A stretch of DNA of 64,000 nucleotides. Origin: Lojkania enalia (lineage: Eukaryota; Ascomycota; Dothideomycetes; Pleosporales). The stretch is from contig ML986632.1 in NCBI GenBank assembly GCA_010094045.1, positions 7,036 to 71,035 of the forward strand, given 5' to 3'. The translations under genes were made by a program, and so were the position numbers. How positions within the stretch are numbered: position 1 is the first letter of the stretch; each line of letters starts with the position of its first letter. The notes below the pieces were generated by a model. That model saw nothing but the letters and a program-made list of their open reading frames with translations. It was not told the DNA's origin and searched no databases. Of the stretch, positions 1 through 13,213 are shown piece by piece.

Positions 1-1250
1 TTGCAATTATATTTTATATAAGCTTAAACTATATATCAATAACCTCTAAATTCTCTTATTTTATTCTTTAACAATCTTTTACTTAATTAAAGGCTATTTT
101 AAGCTTATTTATACGCGCTATAAATCGTTTAGGCTAATTCTTTCTTATAAGTATTCTACTATATATACCTAATAGTTTATCTATTATATCTACTACCTTA
201 TATAGCTGGGGCGCAAATCCTTATAAATTAAGGTTAAGAATATATTATACGATTATTTATTCTTTAGTTACTATAAGCTTCTAGCGATTTAGTTGTATAT
301 AAGGGCGAAACGCGATTCTATAAAGTTGAGTAGAGAGTTGTTAATATTATATATTAAAAGCTATAGCAGCGCGTCACACGCTCTTAAACTAACCTAATTT
401 ATATACCTATAAGATAAGCTTAATTCTACCTTCTTATTAAATTAATAGAAGGTTGTATTATAGATTTATTATAGTTTATACGTAGTATTTATAATACTAA
501 GAAAAAGTAGCTACTTCGATGGTTTAGCCGCTTCGATAGTAGAATACATTAGTAGTTAGATCTAATTTACCTTCTTCTATTAGTAGTTAAGAGTATTATA
601 TTAGTAGTATAGTCGATTAAATATATTAAACTACGCTAATTTTAGTAGAGTATATAGATAACTAATATTAGTAGTTAACTAATAAAATATATTATAAACT
701 CCTAGATTACTAAACTTAAAAAATAAGTAGAAATACTAATTAAGTAAAGATTGTATAAGAGAAAGTAGATATAATAGAATAGATAATAGAATATAATAAA
801 AGATTAGTATAGATAGCTACTAAAACCTTTAGAACGCTTTAAAGTTTAAAAAAAGCTTATTATATAGATAGATAAGAAAGAGTTTAACTAGATATATAAT
901 AATATAAGAGTTATAGTAGAACTAAATATAATACGCGAATATATTAGGTAGATAGATCTACTTCTTCTAAGTTAAATATAAGTACTTAGTATTTTTTTTA
1001 GATAATTCTAATAATAGTTTAGCTAGTTAAAGTTGGTAGGTTTAGAATGCTAAGAAGTTTTAGCTTTCTTAATAGGGTAACTTACTCGATAGTACTTTAC
1101 GTTATATAGAGTCTAATCCTTTTATATTATACGTAGGAATAGTAGTATATCTACTTCTATATGACTTAAGTATTATATTACCTTATAACTTATTAATATC
1201 CCAATTCTTGTAGTGCAGTAGTTATCGATTTTACAACTTGGGATACTTAA
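1..1250. repeat. AT-rich, RIP-like degenerate block
   Basis: This stretch is extremely A+T rich, packed with TA dinucleotides and stop codons in all frames, and changes abruptly to ordinary composition near 1,250. That is the pattern left by repeat-induced point mutation on an old transposon in ascomycetes. I could not identify the original element, and no terminal repeats are visible within the window, so the block probably continues to the left. Confidence 0.65.
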
Positions 1251-1352
1251 TGAAAGAAAATCATCTCATTATTACTTTATACTCGCAAAATATCCTACAG
1301 CGACTATCGGCTCGAGACATCGGGTCTTCAATTATATACCCTCAAGTACACT

Positions 1353-1811
1353 TTACACTATTCCGGCGATTCCCATAGCAACAGCTCCAAGTATAGCATC
1401 CATCCTTACAACTCCAGTCGGCATAGCCAAAGCCGTACTACTCGGTGTAGGTTGAATAGCCTCAGTATTGGCGGACCTGCTTGTCGTTGGTACAACTGGC
1501 GGCGCTGAAGATCCTGTATTAGGGCTTGGAATAATCTCGGTATTCGCTTCGTGGGTGGTGGTTTGTGTTCCGGTTGCACTTGGGTCAGGAGGTGTAACTG
1601 TCCGCGGGGGTGCAAATTCTGTATTTGCTGAACGCTCAGTGGTAAAAGCCGTAGGATCTTGTCGCGGGTAAATCTTCTGGATCTGGTTCGTAGGAGCGGC
1701 TTCAGCGGCGCGACCGGCACGCATGTAGGCTGCGTCATCTAAGGGATTCGCGAGAGCGAAAGATATGACGAGCAATACGGTACTTAGATATTTGAAAAAT
1801 GGACGTTGCAT
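1353..1811 (-). CDS. small Ser/Thr/Pro-rich secreted, probably GPI-anchored surface protein
   Basis: Single-exon 152-residue protein of unknown function. The N-terminus (about residues 5-21) is a hydrophobic signal peptide after a basic start. The middle is rich in Ser, Thr and Pro, and a short motif ending in ANTE appears three times (RSANTE, EANTE, RSANTE), spaced by about 30-35 residues. The last 16 residues are small and hydrophobic, ending in AMGIAGIV without a charged tail, as in GPI-attachment signals. The layout (signal peptide, low-complexity stalk, hydrophobic end) fits a fungal cell-wall or plasma-membrane protein. It sits right beside the AT-rich block, a common place for lineage-specific secreted proteins. 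The ORF is clear; the role is not. Confidence 0.6.
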   Translation of the reverse strand: MQRPFFKYLSTVLLVISFALANPLDDAAYMRAGRAAEAAPTNQIQKIYPRQDPTAFTTERSANTEFAPPRTVTPPDPSATGTQTTTHEANTEIIPSPNTGSSAPPVVPTTSRSANTEAIQPTPSSTALAMPTGVVRMDAILGAVAMGIAGIV

Positions 1812-3652
1812 GATAGCGAAGTTATTGCAAAATCCCTAATCTCGAAGAGTGTCTATTTCCTATTGATAGAAGATAGTGGATATTGGCTTGAGGTGGACGG
1901 AGGTAGACACAAGAATTTAGGGGGGACGCTACATAGATATTCGAATACCTTGTTGAGCACCTCTGCTTTTTCGAAGTCTCGTTGATGCTGTGATGACGTC
2001 GATGGCATCCTCAAATGAGATATCAGCCGCGCTAAGATAGATCGACAGGTAAATTCATGGTCTTGAGCGAACTAGGGCGGGCATTGGATGCAAGCTTGGG
2101 GAGATCTGGTAGAGCGCGGGATAGATAAGAGGAGATAGAATGTTAATCCACGCAGTTGTCTCTGGGCTCTCCATGGCATTTCCCATAGTTGGACGGGTGT
2201 TGCAGATGGGGTTTCCAGTTTGCCATGCTTCGTCTCGTGACCTAGCCAAAGCAGTGACCTCGAGACGAAGTAGCAAGAGAATGGAGGGTAGCATGGCTTC
2301 GTGAATGTGGCTCGAAATGGGGGCTTTGGCAGGTTCTATTAGCAAAGCCGAACGAGCTTACAAATGTTGTTCACGTGGCTAGGTATAGATGGCTTTCCGA
2401 CCGAGGGTGTCAGCATATGTTCGGGCGGATGGCGGGGGCTTCCCCGCGGTGGGCACCGGCGCGAACATCAACACCACAAAGCTAATATATCTCGGCGGTT
2501 CTTCTGCTGTCCGATCTAACGTTCATCGCTCCTAATCTCTCCGATTTCTCCCGTCCACAACATTGGCATTGTTACCGTCCAGATCGCGCATCGATCCACA
2601 CACAACCAAGAGCCTCAGTCCCACCAATATCGGACCGACCCTCCTTGTGGGCCTAAAATCGATAAATCAAGACTTTGTCGCATCTGTATCTAGAACTTCC
2701 TATATAGTACAGACTCCCTCCTGGCCGAAAAGCTCCTCATCGCGAATTGTCCCGAGATAGGGAGAAAAACGTTTCATTCGGGCGTCATGGTCAGATGCAC
2801 AGATGGGTGACGGTTGAAAGAAGCCCTGCAAAGTGCTGGGCTGACACTGTTACCTAGCTCGGTCCCGCAAGCCACGCAGCTTCTCTCCCTTGGCTGTCGT
2901 GTGCGCCGCCGAAGCACCTCTCGGCGTACAGTCTTGGACGAATCCGCTGATGTATCGAATGCGCCGAGTAGGCGGGGGTGAATGGCCAAGAACACGGCCA
3001 AGAACATGGCCAAGAGCACGGCAGCAAACTTCGGTGAGAAGCCCCGGCAGAAGCTCTGCAGGGAATGCTTTTCTGGACGCCACGGAGCTTGAGAACGGAG
3101 TAAGGCAAAGAAAGATATCGAAACATTGCACACATAGAGAAAGGGGTCATAACACTTCATCGCACGAACGTGTTTTGAATGCTAATCGTCGACCATGCGC
3201 AGGGTGGACAGGAAGAATCTCCCCACGGGGTCCCGCCGCTCCTCGAACGATCTGCGCGATCCAGTTTCCTTTCATGGTGTGCCGAATAATGCCTGCTATC
3301 TCTGCCCTCATCTAGGTTTTACTCCGTGCTCTCACTCGTGCATGTTTTAACCCGATCTACCAATGATGCTTCAGTGCCTTGGCTTCCTTCGAACAGTTGT
3401 ACGAGCCACGCAGCAACCTACCACACCTAGCATCTTGGCCCCTACTGGCTTATAACATATCCAGTCTTTCGGTGTAAATCATCTTGCCGGGGCCGTACGA
3501 TTTTCGCAACCCTAGCAAGGGCCTCGCCTGCGCTGCAACCCTCCGCAGGTATATATTGGAAGACTTCCTTCACTTAAAGCTCCTAGAACTAGCACATCTA
3601 GCCGACCGTCAATTTTCTGTCTTATCTTCTTGCATTCCGCTAGTCATCCAAG
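1812..3652. other. intergenic, no gene seen
   Basis: About 1.8 kb between two genes. Overlapping ORFs on both strands around 2,774-3,315 have no recognisable domain and look like chance reading of a GC-rich stretch. That stretch includes a short tandem of a 12-base unit (GGCCAAGAACAC and variants, three copies from about 2,984 to 3,019). The last 200 bases form the leader of the transporter gene. Confidence 0.5.
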
Positions 3653-5297
3653 ATGGCGACAACCAACGCCCCCGCGGACCCTCTCGCTAAGGGTACTCTC
3701 GCGACGGCTAAACAAGCCTGGTCCGACCTCTTCAAATGGAAGCAGAGAGTCGTTGCTACCAATGAGTTTGGCGAATCGCATACAGAATGGCAATCACCTG
3801 AGCCACTGAAGAGCCCAATTAGCCTCATGGCTCAGCTTAATGCAAAGGATTGGCTCTTTTTCCTTGTAGGCTTTAGTGCTTGGACAGCTGATGCCTTCGA
3901 CTTTCATGCTCTGTCTATCCAAACAGTTAAACTCTCCAAGTATTATGACCGCTCTAAGACCGATATATCTACGGCTATCACGCTTACCCTCCTTCTTCGA
4001 TCGGTGGGCGCGGCCTTTTTCGGTCTGGCAGGAGACAAATTTGGCCGGAAATGGCCAATGGTCATCAACATGTTTATTCTCGGTCTACTACAAATTGCAA
4101 CTATATACAGCCGCACTTTCGGTCAGTTCCTTGCTGTACGAAGTTTATTTGGCCTGTTTATGGGTGGTGTCTATGGCAATGCTATTGCGATGGCATTGGA
4201 AAATTGCCCGTACGTCTAATGGCTTGTTATGTTCCCTACATTGGCTGATAGAGTATCAGGGTCAATGCGAGAGGTCTAATGAGCGGTATACTTCAGCAGG
4301 GCTATTCCTTCGGCTATGTAATCGCAGCTTGTGCCAACCTAGGCGTCGGTGGCTCCACTGAAAGTTGGAAGATTGTCTTTTGGATTGGCGCTGGTATTTC
4401 CATTGGAGTAGGATTCATACGTATCTGCTTCCCGGAATCAAAGCAATTCATCAAAGCGCGCAAGGCCGGCAAAAGGGCCAAGGCCCCCGGGGTGTTCTGG
4501 AGGGAGACGAGGCATATGCTGGCTCAGGAATGGCGCATGTGCATCTATTGCATTTTTCTCATGACCTGGGTAAGCTCAAGAGACCGTGGTGATTGCCCTA
4601 AAACTAACGTTCTCAGTTCAACTACTATTCACACACTAGTCAAGACAGCTACACAACTTTTATGCTCACGCAGAAGCACCTCAGCAATGCTCCTGCAACG
4701 CGTGCATCCATTCTCATGAAGACTGGAGCCTGTGTTGGCGGAACCATTATTGGGTACCTCTCCCAGTTCTTTGGCCGTCGTCGCACCATCATTACCTCTG
4801 CTTTTCTGTCAGCCTGCCTGATTCCCGCTTGGGTCCTTCCTGAAGGGGAACGCAGCCTTTCGGCTTCAGGATTCATGATCCAATTCTTTGTACAGGGTGC
4901 ATGGGGTATCATCCCGATCCACCTCAACGAGTTGTCCCCACCAGCCTTCCGATCTAGTTTCCCGGGTATCACTTACCAGCTTGGGAACATGATCTCTTCT
5001 CCGTCCGCTCAAATTGTAAACGCTATTGCCGAGAACACAATGATAACTACAAGCAAAGGAGTGCAAGCTCCGGCCTATGGACCAACAATGGCAGTCGCAA
5101 CTGCAATCATTGCCCTAGGTATAATTATCACTACGGCCTTCGGCCCTGAAAAGAGAGGCCGTCATTTCGAGACTGTTGGACCACCTGGTACTGAAGTCGT
5201 CTCTAAGGATATCGAAGAGGGCATTGATGACGACGATAAGGATAGGGCGCAGGCAATTGAGTTGGCCGACTCTTCTCAGAAGCATGAGAAGGCTTGA
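3653..5297 (+). CDS. JEN1: JEN1-like monocarboxylate/proton symporter (MFS)
   Basis: Three exons (3653-4209, 4260-4569, 4617-5297) join in frame to a 515-residue protein. Introns are 50 and 47 bases with GT-AG ends. The protein is a major facilitator with about 12 membrane segments, a long cytosolic N-terminus and an acidic C-terminal tail (residues about 480-515). Exon 3 opens with NYYSHTSQDSYTT at about residues 291-303, which matches the NxxS/THxS/TQDxxxT signature of the JEN family of lactate/pyruvate/dicarboxylate carriers. The stretch RGLMSGILQQGYSFGY across the exon 1-2 join is also typical. Family knowledge: plasma-membrane proton-coupled uptake of short carboxylates, normally repressed by glucose. 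The exact substrate cannot be read from sequence. The start is the first ATG giving a full N-terminus. Confidence 0.9.
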
Positions 5298-5824
5298 TTG
5301 TTGAAAATGATTGATAGATGAGATTCTGATGACTGGTAGATACATATATTCAACCCACTTGAGTCTTCGATCAATATATCTTATCTAACTTGAGCAGCAC
5401 TCTTCCTTGTTTGCGTTGTTGATGTTTGGAATAATTAGAGCGCTTAAAAATTGAGGCAAGGGAGATGCGGATTACCTAGTCGGGCAATCCTACCGTCCAC
5501 ATGTTTAGCGCTCTTGTATCCATGTCGCCAAGGTAGCTCATGTAATGTCTCCCAATATCCTAGTCGCGGAGAGTCCCTTTCATAACTACCTAAGTTGATT
5601 GTTGAGTGCCTGACTCGGTGCTCTATGCCCAGCCGCGACTAGCATCTCTTTGGCCTAGCACAACGAATATATCCGCCCCGCCTGAGGGATCCCTCGCTTT
5701 CCTCCCACGACCCACCAATGCGGAATAGCGGACCTAAGCCAGCTTAACTTTCAGCACAATCGCCACTCCAGGGATATTGTTTGCTCATGCGGGGGCCCTT
5801 GCATCAGTAAATCCACCATTCAGC
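5298..5824. other. intergenic between transporter and methyltransferase
   Basis: About 530 bases containing the 3' end of the JEN1-like gene and the promoter of the methyltransferase. I see no repeat or RNA gene. An in-frame ATG at 5777 would add 16 residues to the next protein; the ATG at 5825 is preferred because the extension is unremarkable. Confidence 0.4.
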
Positions 5825-6838
5825 ATGTCTCAAACAACGCCGCTTGGGACGCCTACCGCTAGCACACAAAACACTCAGTATGACAAGATTGGTACGAGAT
5901 ACAAAATGATGCATGATCTGCCAGGCGTGCAACCTGAGAGACCATCCGTGATTCAGGCACTTGGGGACGTGAAGGGGTTGAGATGCCTTGGTGAGTTCCT
6001 CGCATACACCTCATACAAGCACTCGCAATTGCGTCTTTAAACACCTTAGTTTCGATACCCTGGTCAATATCATGCCATTGCACGTGATATCTCCCTTCAC
6101 CCTTCCGAGGTCCATTCTCCTTCCAATCTCTCTCACACCACATCTACCCGTCTAACCTTAACAAATCTGCACCTCAGGCCACGATGCACTGATGCCTCAA
6201 CAGACCTCGCCTGCGGCACAGGCCGCTATACTCACCTCCTGCACACACTAGGCGCCGCCTCCGTAACCGGCTTCGACATCTCCTCTACTATGATCGAAGG
6301 CGCTAAAGCGTCCTACCCTCCATGCGCCTTCCCAGCACTAACCTTCACTGTCGCAGACTGCAGCAAGCCGTTATATCCGGCACCCGAGCCCTTCGATCTA
6401 ATCTTTGCAGGCTGGTTTTTAAACTACGCGGGCACGGAGGAAGAGCTTGTCAGCATGTTTAGCATAATTGCGCAGAATATGAAGCCCGGTGGGAGATTTG
6501 TAGGAATCACGACGAACCCTGAGGACCCTTTGATGCACGAGTCGAAGATGAATTTCTACGGGCTAGACATTTTGGTGCTGGATTCGGCCTATAAAGCGCC
6601 GGGGTCGGATAAGAAATTAGGGATTAAGGCGCGGGTGGTTGCACAGACAGAACCGGTGATTCAGTTTGATGTTTTTGAGTTTCGGACGCAGGTTTATGAG
6701 AGGTGTGCGCGGGAGGCGGGATTGAGGCTGAAGTGGAGTAAACCTATTGTCCCGGATGATGAAAGGAAGGGGACGGATTACTGGGATAGATATTTGGAGA
6801 GGCCGACTTTTTTTATTGTTGAGGCAATGAAATTGTGA
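5825..6838 (+). CDS. class I SAM-dependent methyltransferase
   Basis: Two exons (5825-5990 and 6204-6838) join in phase 1 to give 266 residues; the 213-base intron is GT-AG. The join rebuilds the SAM-binding motif I, LDLACGTGRY, directly at the splice site (about residues 54-63), which strongly supports the model. Motif II follows in GFDIS, and the acidic and hydrophobic strand around FDLIFAGWFLNYA is motif IV-like. The later KPGGRFVGITTNP is the usual post-motif III loop. It resembles small fungal Methyltransf_11/25-type enzymes acting on small molecules. The acceptor is unknown, and no biosynthetic cluster surrounds it. Length is normal for the type. Confidence 0.85.
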
Positions 6839-9800
6839 TGCGGATTAAGCGTGCCTGTATTTAGTGGCTTATATAACTGGATTGGACATTCAGTACCTAA
6901 ATCTGATAGTTATATTCTCAGTATTCGATTTGGGGTGAGATAAATACAGAATTTGAAGTTCAAGAGAACCAGAACCGAGTTAGTCGCTCTAGCATCTCCA
7001 TCAATGAGACCATTGCTTTGAAGGCTTTCAATCCTTATGAGTGTTTCCAAAGCTTGACTGGGCGAGAGATCATCTCCTATTCATTAGAAGCGGGGCACTT
7101 CCGCTACAGCTTCTAATCTGTAAGCTCAGGTCACGTGCCTGGTCAGCTGTGCAGCCCTTGACTAAGCAGTCTTATGTACTATATATTCCCCCGCCGTACC
7201 TTGACCTCTCGGTCAAGGGACCTCATCAATACATCTATCTATACCACCCTATACAGTCTCCACCCCCTCCTGCTTACATAATCATATGCTATGCCTTTTA
7301 TGATATTGGAAATCAGCTATACAAGTTCTATGATAATACGTGCTTCCTCTCACAAGTTATCATGGCCTCTCAATGGTTCCAGGCTAATGGCGCGTTAGAT
7401 CTCGATGGGAATACCAGTCAGAATCCACAACCTTACCAACCGAATTGCAAGATTCTCCAGCCTAAAGTTGAGATCACACTCATTCTTCAACTACTTCTCC
7501 ATCATTCAGATATGATATTCTCAATTCCCTTCGATATTAGACTATACCTTGTAAGTTACAAGATCTCCTAGACTAGGCCACCCGCTCCTTCAACTTCAAT
7601 GCTTCTGGGGTGTGCACCAAGCTATGGCAGTTCTAACCATGTCGTCTGGCATGAACTGTACTGCTAATCCAAGTGCCAGATTATGGTTGAACAGATTAGT
7701 TGCGGCTTCAATCCTGACGAAAGCAAGAGTGAGGCATAACCCCACCTGCAAGAACCGGAGTGGCTGAAAAACTTCGTCGCTATGCGTAGTAAAAGCGGAA
7801 CTGATTTATTTAATCACCATGAGGGGTTCACTCAACAGAAATTTTCGAGGGGCTCGCGATTCAGTAGAAGCTTACGTGTTTCATGGAACATCTCAAATTG
7901 GGCCAGAGCTGCGTAGTAGGAAACCTAGCTGAAGCGATAGCTAAGACTTTAGGACAATATTGCAGCTCAAGCCCAGCCGTCTCATCATACTGCTGTCGAT
8001 TGATGTATGTGAGCTAGTTGAGCTTACAAACTCCCTTTACCATAGGTGAAGAGTTTGACTTAGCACTTTTTACCCAGCATAATATCTCTGAGTTTGACAA
8101 CGCATATTTCTAATCATATTCCTCAGCTCGCCAGACAGCTCTAGGAGACGGGGGCTTGGATGTTCTAGGGCAGATTCATTGTATCTGGAAGGCTTTCAGA
8201 GAAAAGTAGCTACAGGAATGGGGAAATACAAGAATTATTCAACCTTTTCTATTTTCAGTGAGGCTTCCTATGATACTGAATAGCCGGCCCATGTGCGAAG
8301 CAAATATCTAGTAGTTTCTCTATACCGCATTGTGACTGCATAAAGCGTGGTTTCATTTCTCATTCTTCAAAGGCCGCACATAGAATTGTAGAACTATACA
8401 TTGTGGACTCGGTGAGTAATTTGCAGCATGTCTTCCCTATAGGGATGCATGCAAAGCGTTGATTAATTATAAGTTCTGATTAGAAACGGACAATTTCTGG
8501 GACAGCCGGCGTTGATAAAGAAGTTATCAGCACTAGAGCTGGTAGTTCATTTGAAGGTGTGATCGAAACTTAACGTCAATTAAAGGAAGGCGTTTTGGGA
8601 GGATCCTTCACACACCGGGCAAAATTCCTTTCATTACAAACCTCGTCCCCTATTCCTTTCATTCGTCTATTTTCTAGCTAGCGTTATTCGCTCGGCTTCA
8701 GCGGCAAGATTTGCTTAATCTAACAGCACCATGTTCTGTCACGCGTTTCTACTATCATATTATAGTTGGTCTGTTTTCAGGCCTATATAGTCTCGCCATT
8801 GCCAGGCTCTGGCTAGGTAGGCCACTTAGCCTCCTTCAATACATCAATATTTGCCTCAGCAATTGATGATGCCTGATACGCGACACGTTCCTTTGTCCTT
8901 TTCTAAAACCAGCAATCCCGCATTCTACGTCTCCCACATTCCATCTTAATTCTTTTCTCGTCACAACATAATTATGTCCTGCAAAAGTAATTCTCCCCAC
9001 AATTGCCCGGCTTTTATCTTGTTAGGAAAGTCTCCTCGCCAGCGCCGGAGTGCCACCTAACCTTTTATTGAAGCTAGCATCGATCAGTGTTGTGAAATTG
9101 GATCCCTGGACGCGGAGATTTTACCTGAATTAAGCGTGAGTGCCTATATTAAATACCAATATTTGGTACTTTTGGATTGATGCAACTAGGTTACACTCTA
9201 TGTCATAATTTTCCAGATATTTACGGGAAACACCGGAAACCCTGTTTTCTATTTAATTCCCCTTCTGTTCTCTATATTAAATAAAAACCGGAGTATAACG
9301 TGGCTTCAACGCTACATCAGAATATTCTTCTGCATCGTCGCATACTTCATGCAGAATCGATATTTCCAATTGTGGATAGTTATCAGTATCGCCGCTCTCG
9401 AGCACGGGTTCTTGATTGATGCGACAACAAAATCTCTGTTCGATTGGTCTACCACGCAACGAAACACTCTATCTGCTATTGCTGAGAAGGTGGTTCTGAT
9501 TCTTGCTGTATTGAGGCTCTGTTCCGTAATTCATGAATACCCCATTCAAATTGAATTAGGAATAAGAGGTTTTTCGTTAGTTGAGATTGGCTCCCTCACA
9601 TCGGGTGTTTTGCTTCTCTTGGGACATTGTAGAGCCACAAAGTCCTGTGCAGAACCTGGTAGCCGATGCCTTATGCCGGAGACCGAGCCGTGAATAAAAT
9701 CCCTTTTATTCCCTTTGAAATAATAACTCCTCTGGTGGCATTATTCGCAGTTTTCTATTCCTTTCTACCATCACCTTGTTTCTAATGTATTCTAAATATT

Positions 9801-10681
9801 TGTTCTGAAACTGCTACTCCTTCAGTCATCTCCCATCGAGATTACAGACGCTCACAGGTCCCTAGGTCTGTACCTTCCCGAGCCATGTGAACTCTCACGT
9901 TCACGGACACAGCAGATGAACTCCACAAATCCTGCAAGGAAATAGCTTGGGATATTGCTACAGCTATCATCAACGTTCATCCCATAATCACATTTATTTT
10001 ATCTACGTAGACAATTGCGCAATTGATTCACACGGTGATGGATGAAAGAGTGTTGAACCCGGAGTCACTCGCGCTTACCAAGTAGCCGCGGATCACGGTT
10101 CATATGCTATTTAAAAGGTGGCTGTATTTGCTGCGGGCAAATCAGGGATGGGGGATGGCGCATGTGAGGAGTTACTTCCAGTTGGTTAACTTTTGCTGGG
10201 CAGTGGGCCGGGCTTTCATGTGGTTCATTTATGATGCATATATTGTCGTTGCTTGGTTCCTTAACCTGGTTGCTATATGGCCAACGGTGGTTGTTTTAGA
10301 GATTCGTAATGTGGTTATGGGGAGGATAGGATTGTGACGGATGTGTTTGCTTGAATAATAGGAGGATGAGACGGGTGGGGGAGCTTCTATGAAGAGTGTT
10401 GTACATAGGATGATAGGCTTTGGACGGAAGAGGTAAAATGCGTTATGTTATTGAAGAATGATATTAGGAGAATCTGTGGAATGAGTGTTATTGGACCACA
10501 TAAGCTGCTGATTAAGTTATCGAAATGTCGTTGTGTCCGCCTATGGCTGTGGGTTGTAGCAGGTCCTATCGAAATGAGTGACGACAAATGTTTTCTAAAT
10601 TTCTAGATAGACTACGCCTATAACTATTAACTATCCCGCAAAACCATTATGTTGATTACGCCCCTCTAACGAAAGTTGCCG
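6839..10681. other. long gene-poor stretch
   Basis: About 3.8 kb with no gene I can defend. ORFs at 7041-7571 (+), 9349-9693 (+, 114 residues, partly hydrophobic) and 10104-10337 (+, 77 residues, hydrophobic and Trp-rich) lack recognisable domains, and splice extension gives nothing familiar. The stretch carries one copy of a dispersed repeat near 7,122-7,285. It is moderately A+T rich but not TpA-saturated like the left edge of the window. Confidence 0.45.
7122..7285 (+). repeat. dispersed repeat, copy 1
   Basis: The segment starting AGGTCACGTGCCTGGTCAG matches 17,534 onward (AGGTCACGTGCCTGATCAG). Shared blocks then continue in the same order: a CTAAGCAGTCT block, an ACTATATATT block, and a TCCACCC...TGCTTACA block about 110 bases further on. 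Similarity is clear over about 160 bases, with small gaps, and ends on both sides. No coding potential is shared. It could be a MITE remnant, a solo-LTR piece or another short dispersed element. Confidence 0.55.
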
Positions 10682-12595
10682 TCACGTAGTATTCCTGCCA
10701 ATGCCCGCCTTATACCTCTCCAAACACCTCTCCCTTGCGAATTTATGTTCAACAATGGGTTTCGGATATCCATTCTTCTTCGCAATCCCAGCGCCCTTCC
10801 CACCAGCCTCATATGGATTATGCACCGCTGTACCCTCCACATCCTTCAATTCTTCAACCCACTTCCGGATGAACTCGCCCTCTCCATCAAACTTCTCACT
10901 CTGCAACCATGGATTGAATACCCTAAAGTAAGGTTGGGGATCCACGCCAGTGGAGGAACTGAAGCCCCAGCCACCAGAGTTAGACGCGAAGTCCCCGTCA
11001 ATGAGATGAGAGATGAAATACTGCTCGCCAAGACGCCAGTCAAGAAGCAAGTGTTTGGCCAAGAAAGAAGCGGTTATCATACGGAGGCGGTTGTGCATAT
11101 AGGATGTGGAATTCAGAGAGCGCATTGCGGCATCAACGATGGGGTAGCCGGTGCGGCCTTCGGTCCACGCCTTGAAGTGATTATCATTGTACTCCCACTC
11201 AATATTCGTATACTCATATTTGAAGGGCTTGTTCATGCTTGGGATAAGTTAGTGCAAAACTCCGAAAGAATAGTTATACCGAGTTTACCATATGTAAGGC
11301 CAGTTGACAAGGACATGTCGATAGAAATCTCGCCATGCCACTTCGCTGATCCAGCCCTTAATACCTTCAACCCCACCGTCAAGTTTCTTGGTGCTGTTCA
11401 CGTCTCTCGCCATGCGGACACTGGTTCGTGCTGCGAGCGTGCCAGCTGCGTGATGCACGCTGATACAAGCAGTGCTGTTTGCTGATGGAAAATTGCGTGT
11501 TGCTTGGTAGGCGCCAATTTTCTCGGTCAGAAAGCGTTCCAGGCGCTCGATAGCCGCATGCTCACCCGCAGGCCAGAGATGGACAAGCCGATCTTTCTTC
11601 TCGTTGTCCAAGCGTTTGGATTCTGGAGCTTCGGGTACCCTGGACTCAAACAAGTATTTATACTTTTTCCTAAAACTCGATGGATTCTTATAGGGCAAGG
11701 GTCGCTCATGAAGGAGATCTGGATGAGCGTGGAGATGGGTGACCCAAGCTCGATACCAGGGGCTGTATACCGCATATTGCTTTCCTCCACCCGACTTCAG
11801 GCTCCCAGGTGGAACAACGCAATCATCATGTTGCGGCTCAAACCGTATACCCTTTTCCAACATCTTTGTCACGAGCTTTGCCTCTCTCCTTAGCTCATCT
11901 ACCTCATATTCCAGATTGCAAAACACATTCTTCACACCCCAGTCCTGCGCCATCTCAATCAACCGATGCAGGACATTCTTGCTACTCTCCACGACCTCAA
12001 TATACAATGGTATATCTAATTCTGCCAGTTCTTGCTTGAGAAGTTTCACACTCCTCAATTCAAAATCACACTTGGCCGGACTAACCAAATGCGCCTCCCA
12101 ATCCTGCGGACTCATGATCCAAACCCCAATCACACCGACGCCTTTCTCCTTTGCGATTTTCGACGCAAGGCTCAGCCCAGTGTTATCCCTAATCCTTAAA
12201 TCACGCTTAAACCAATGAATAACTGCGTCGCCTTTTGACTTGCCAACCTTCTCCCTGTCTGCCTTTGTATTCTCAAGTGTAGATTTCAGGACCTCCATTG
12301 GTCTCGGTACCTCATTGTCATTATACATCGCACACCGTTCATTTGACATTTCGTGGGGGTAGAAGCGCCGGTCGACGATACCGGCTTTCTCTTCGGGGCG
12401 CGAGTGGTCGAACTGGTAGTCCGCATCCTCAGCGATCTTGTCCTTGCTGGAAGAAGTACTATTTGCGAAGGCTTTCTTGTCCGGCTTAGAGGCCCGTGAG
12501 CGCTTGTTTGGAGCACTACCAAAGAAATCGGTGTAGGCGATTGCGGAAGCGGCGTTAGAGGGGATTTGAGATTTCGCCTTGCGCTTGGGAGGCAT
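10682..12595 (-). CDS. phr1: class I CPD DNA photolyase (deoxyribodipyrimidine photolyase)
   Basis: Two exons on the minus strand (12595-11289, then 11237-10682), with a 51-base intron, give 620 residues. The join reads NWPYICMNKPFKYEYTNIEW, a typical fungal photolyase segment. The first ~120 residues are basic and low-complexity, likely a nuclear or mitochondrial targeting extension. Next comes the Rossmann-like antenna domain (from VIHWFKRDLRIRDN, about residue 125). The FAD-binding helical domain follows, with EGRTGYPIVDAAMR, HNRLRMITASFLAKHLL, and DGDFASNSGGWGFSSSTG near the C-terminus. Function by family: blue-light-driven repair of cyclobutane pyrimidine dimers using reduced FAD. The intact domains and normal length suggest an active gene. 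Fungal phr1 genes are usually light-induced; no element for that was identified here. Confidence 0.93.
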
Positions 12596-13213
12596 ACTGG
12601 ATATTATGTAGCTTTTAGGAGGGTTTTTGAGAGGGCAAGTACTTGGTGACGCGTAAGGGGCAAGCTCTGACGGAAACTATTGTAATATCCTAGTGAGAAG
12701 CAGTTCTTATGAGGACGATATGTAGGGTGTTTCTGGAATGAACTGAATGGGATAGAAAGGTTGGGACGAGATGGGAAGATCGGAATTGCTCTAAGTACTG
12801 GCGAAGTGAAGGAGTGGGAACAGCGCAGAGAGGCGAGCATCACGACTACTTGAAAGACGCGCCGCCGATCGTGGATTGCAATTGCACCCCTGCCCGATCC
12901 ATGACGCAGTTGGTCCCTGGATCGCCAAGTCGATTGCCGAACCTTAATCTGGTTCTGGAACAAGGCAAGCCACTTTGTACCACCAAGAGCCACATCTCCT
13001 GCAAGATGATGACGGCTGCAGCATTTACATGGACAACTGAGGCGATTGTATCAAGATTCAGAGGGTTTCGCTATGCAAAACTCAATTCAAGGGCCATCGG
13101 GTTCGAAGTCTCGATGTATCATGTGGTGAGAGGCGAATCTTGTCTCAGGGAGGGAGATGAGGAGCTGAACTGGTTGATTGAAGATGGCCAGCGGGCCATA
13201 TTTATGTACATGA

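Noticed and set aside
2774..3315. Several overlapping ORFs on both strands, Cys/Arg-rich
   Set aside because: No domain, no signal peptide, mutual overlap, and part is explained by a 12-base tandem repeat.
9349..9693. 114-codon hydrophobic ORF
   Set aside because: Isolated, no homology recognised, overlapped by an antisense ORF, and splice extension gives nothing familiar.
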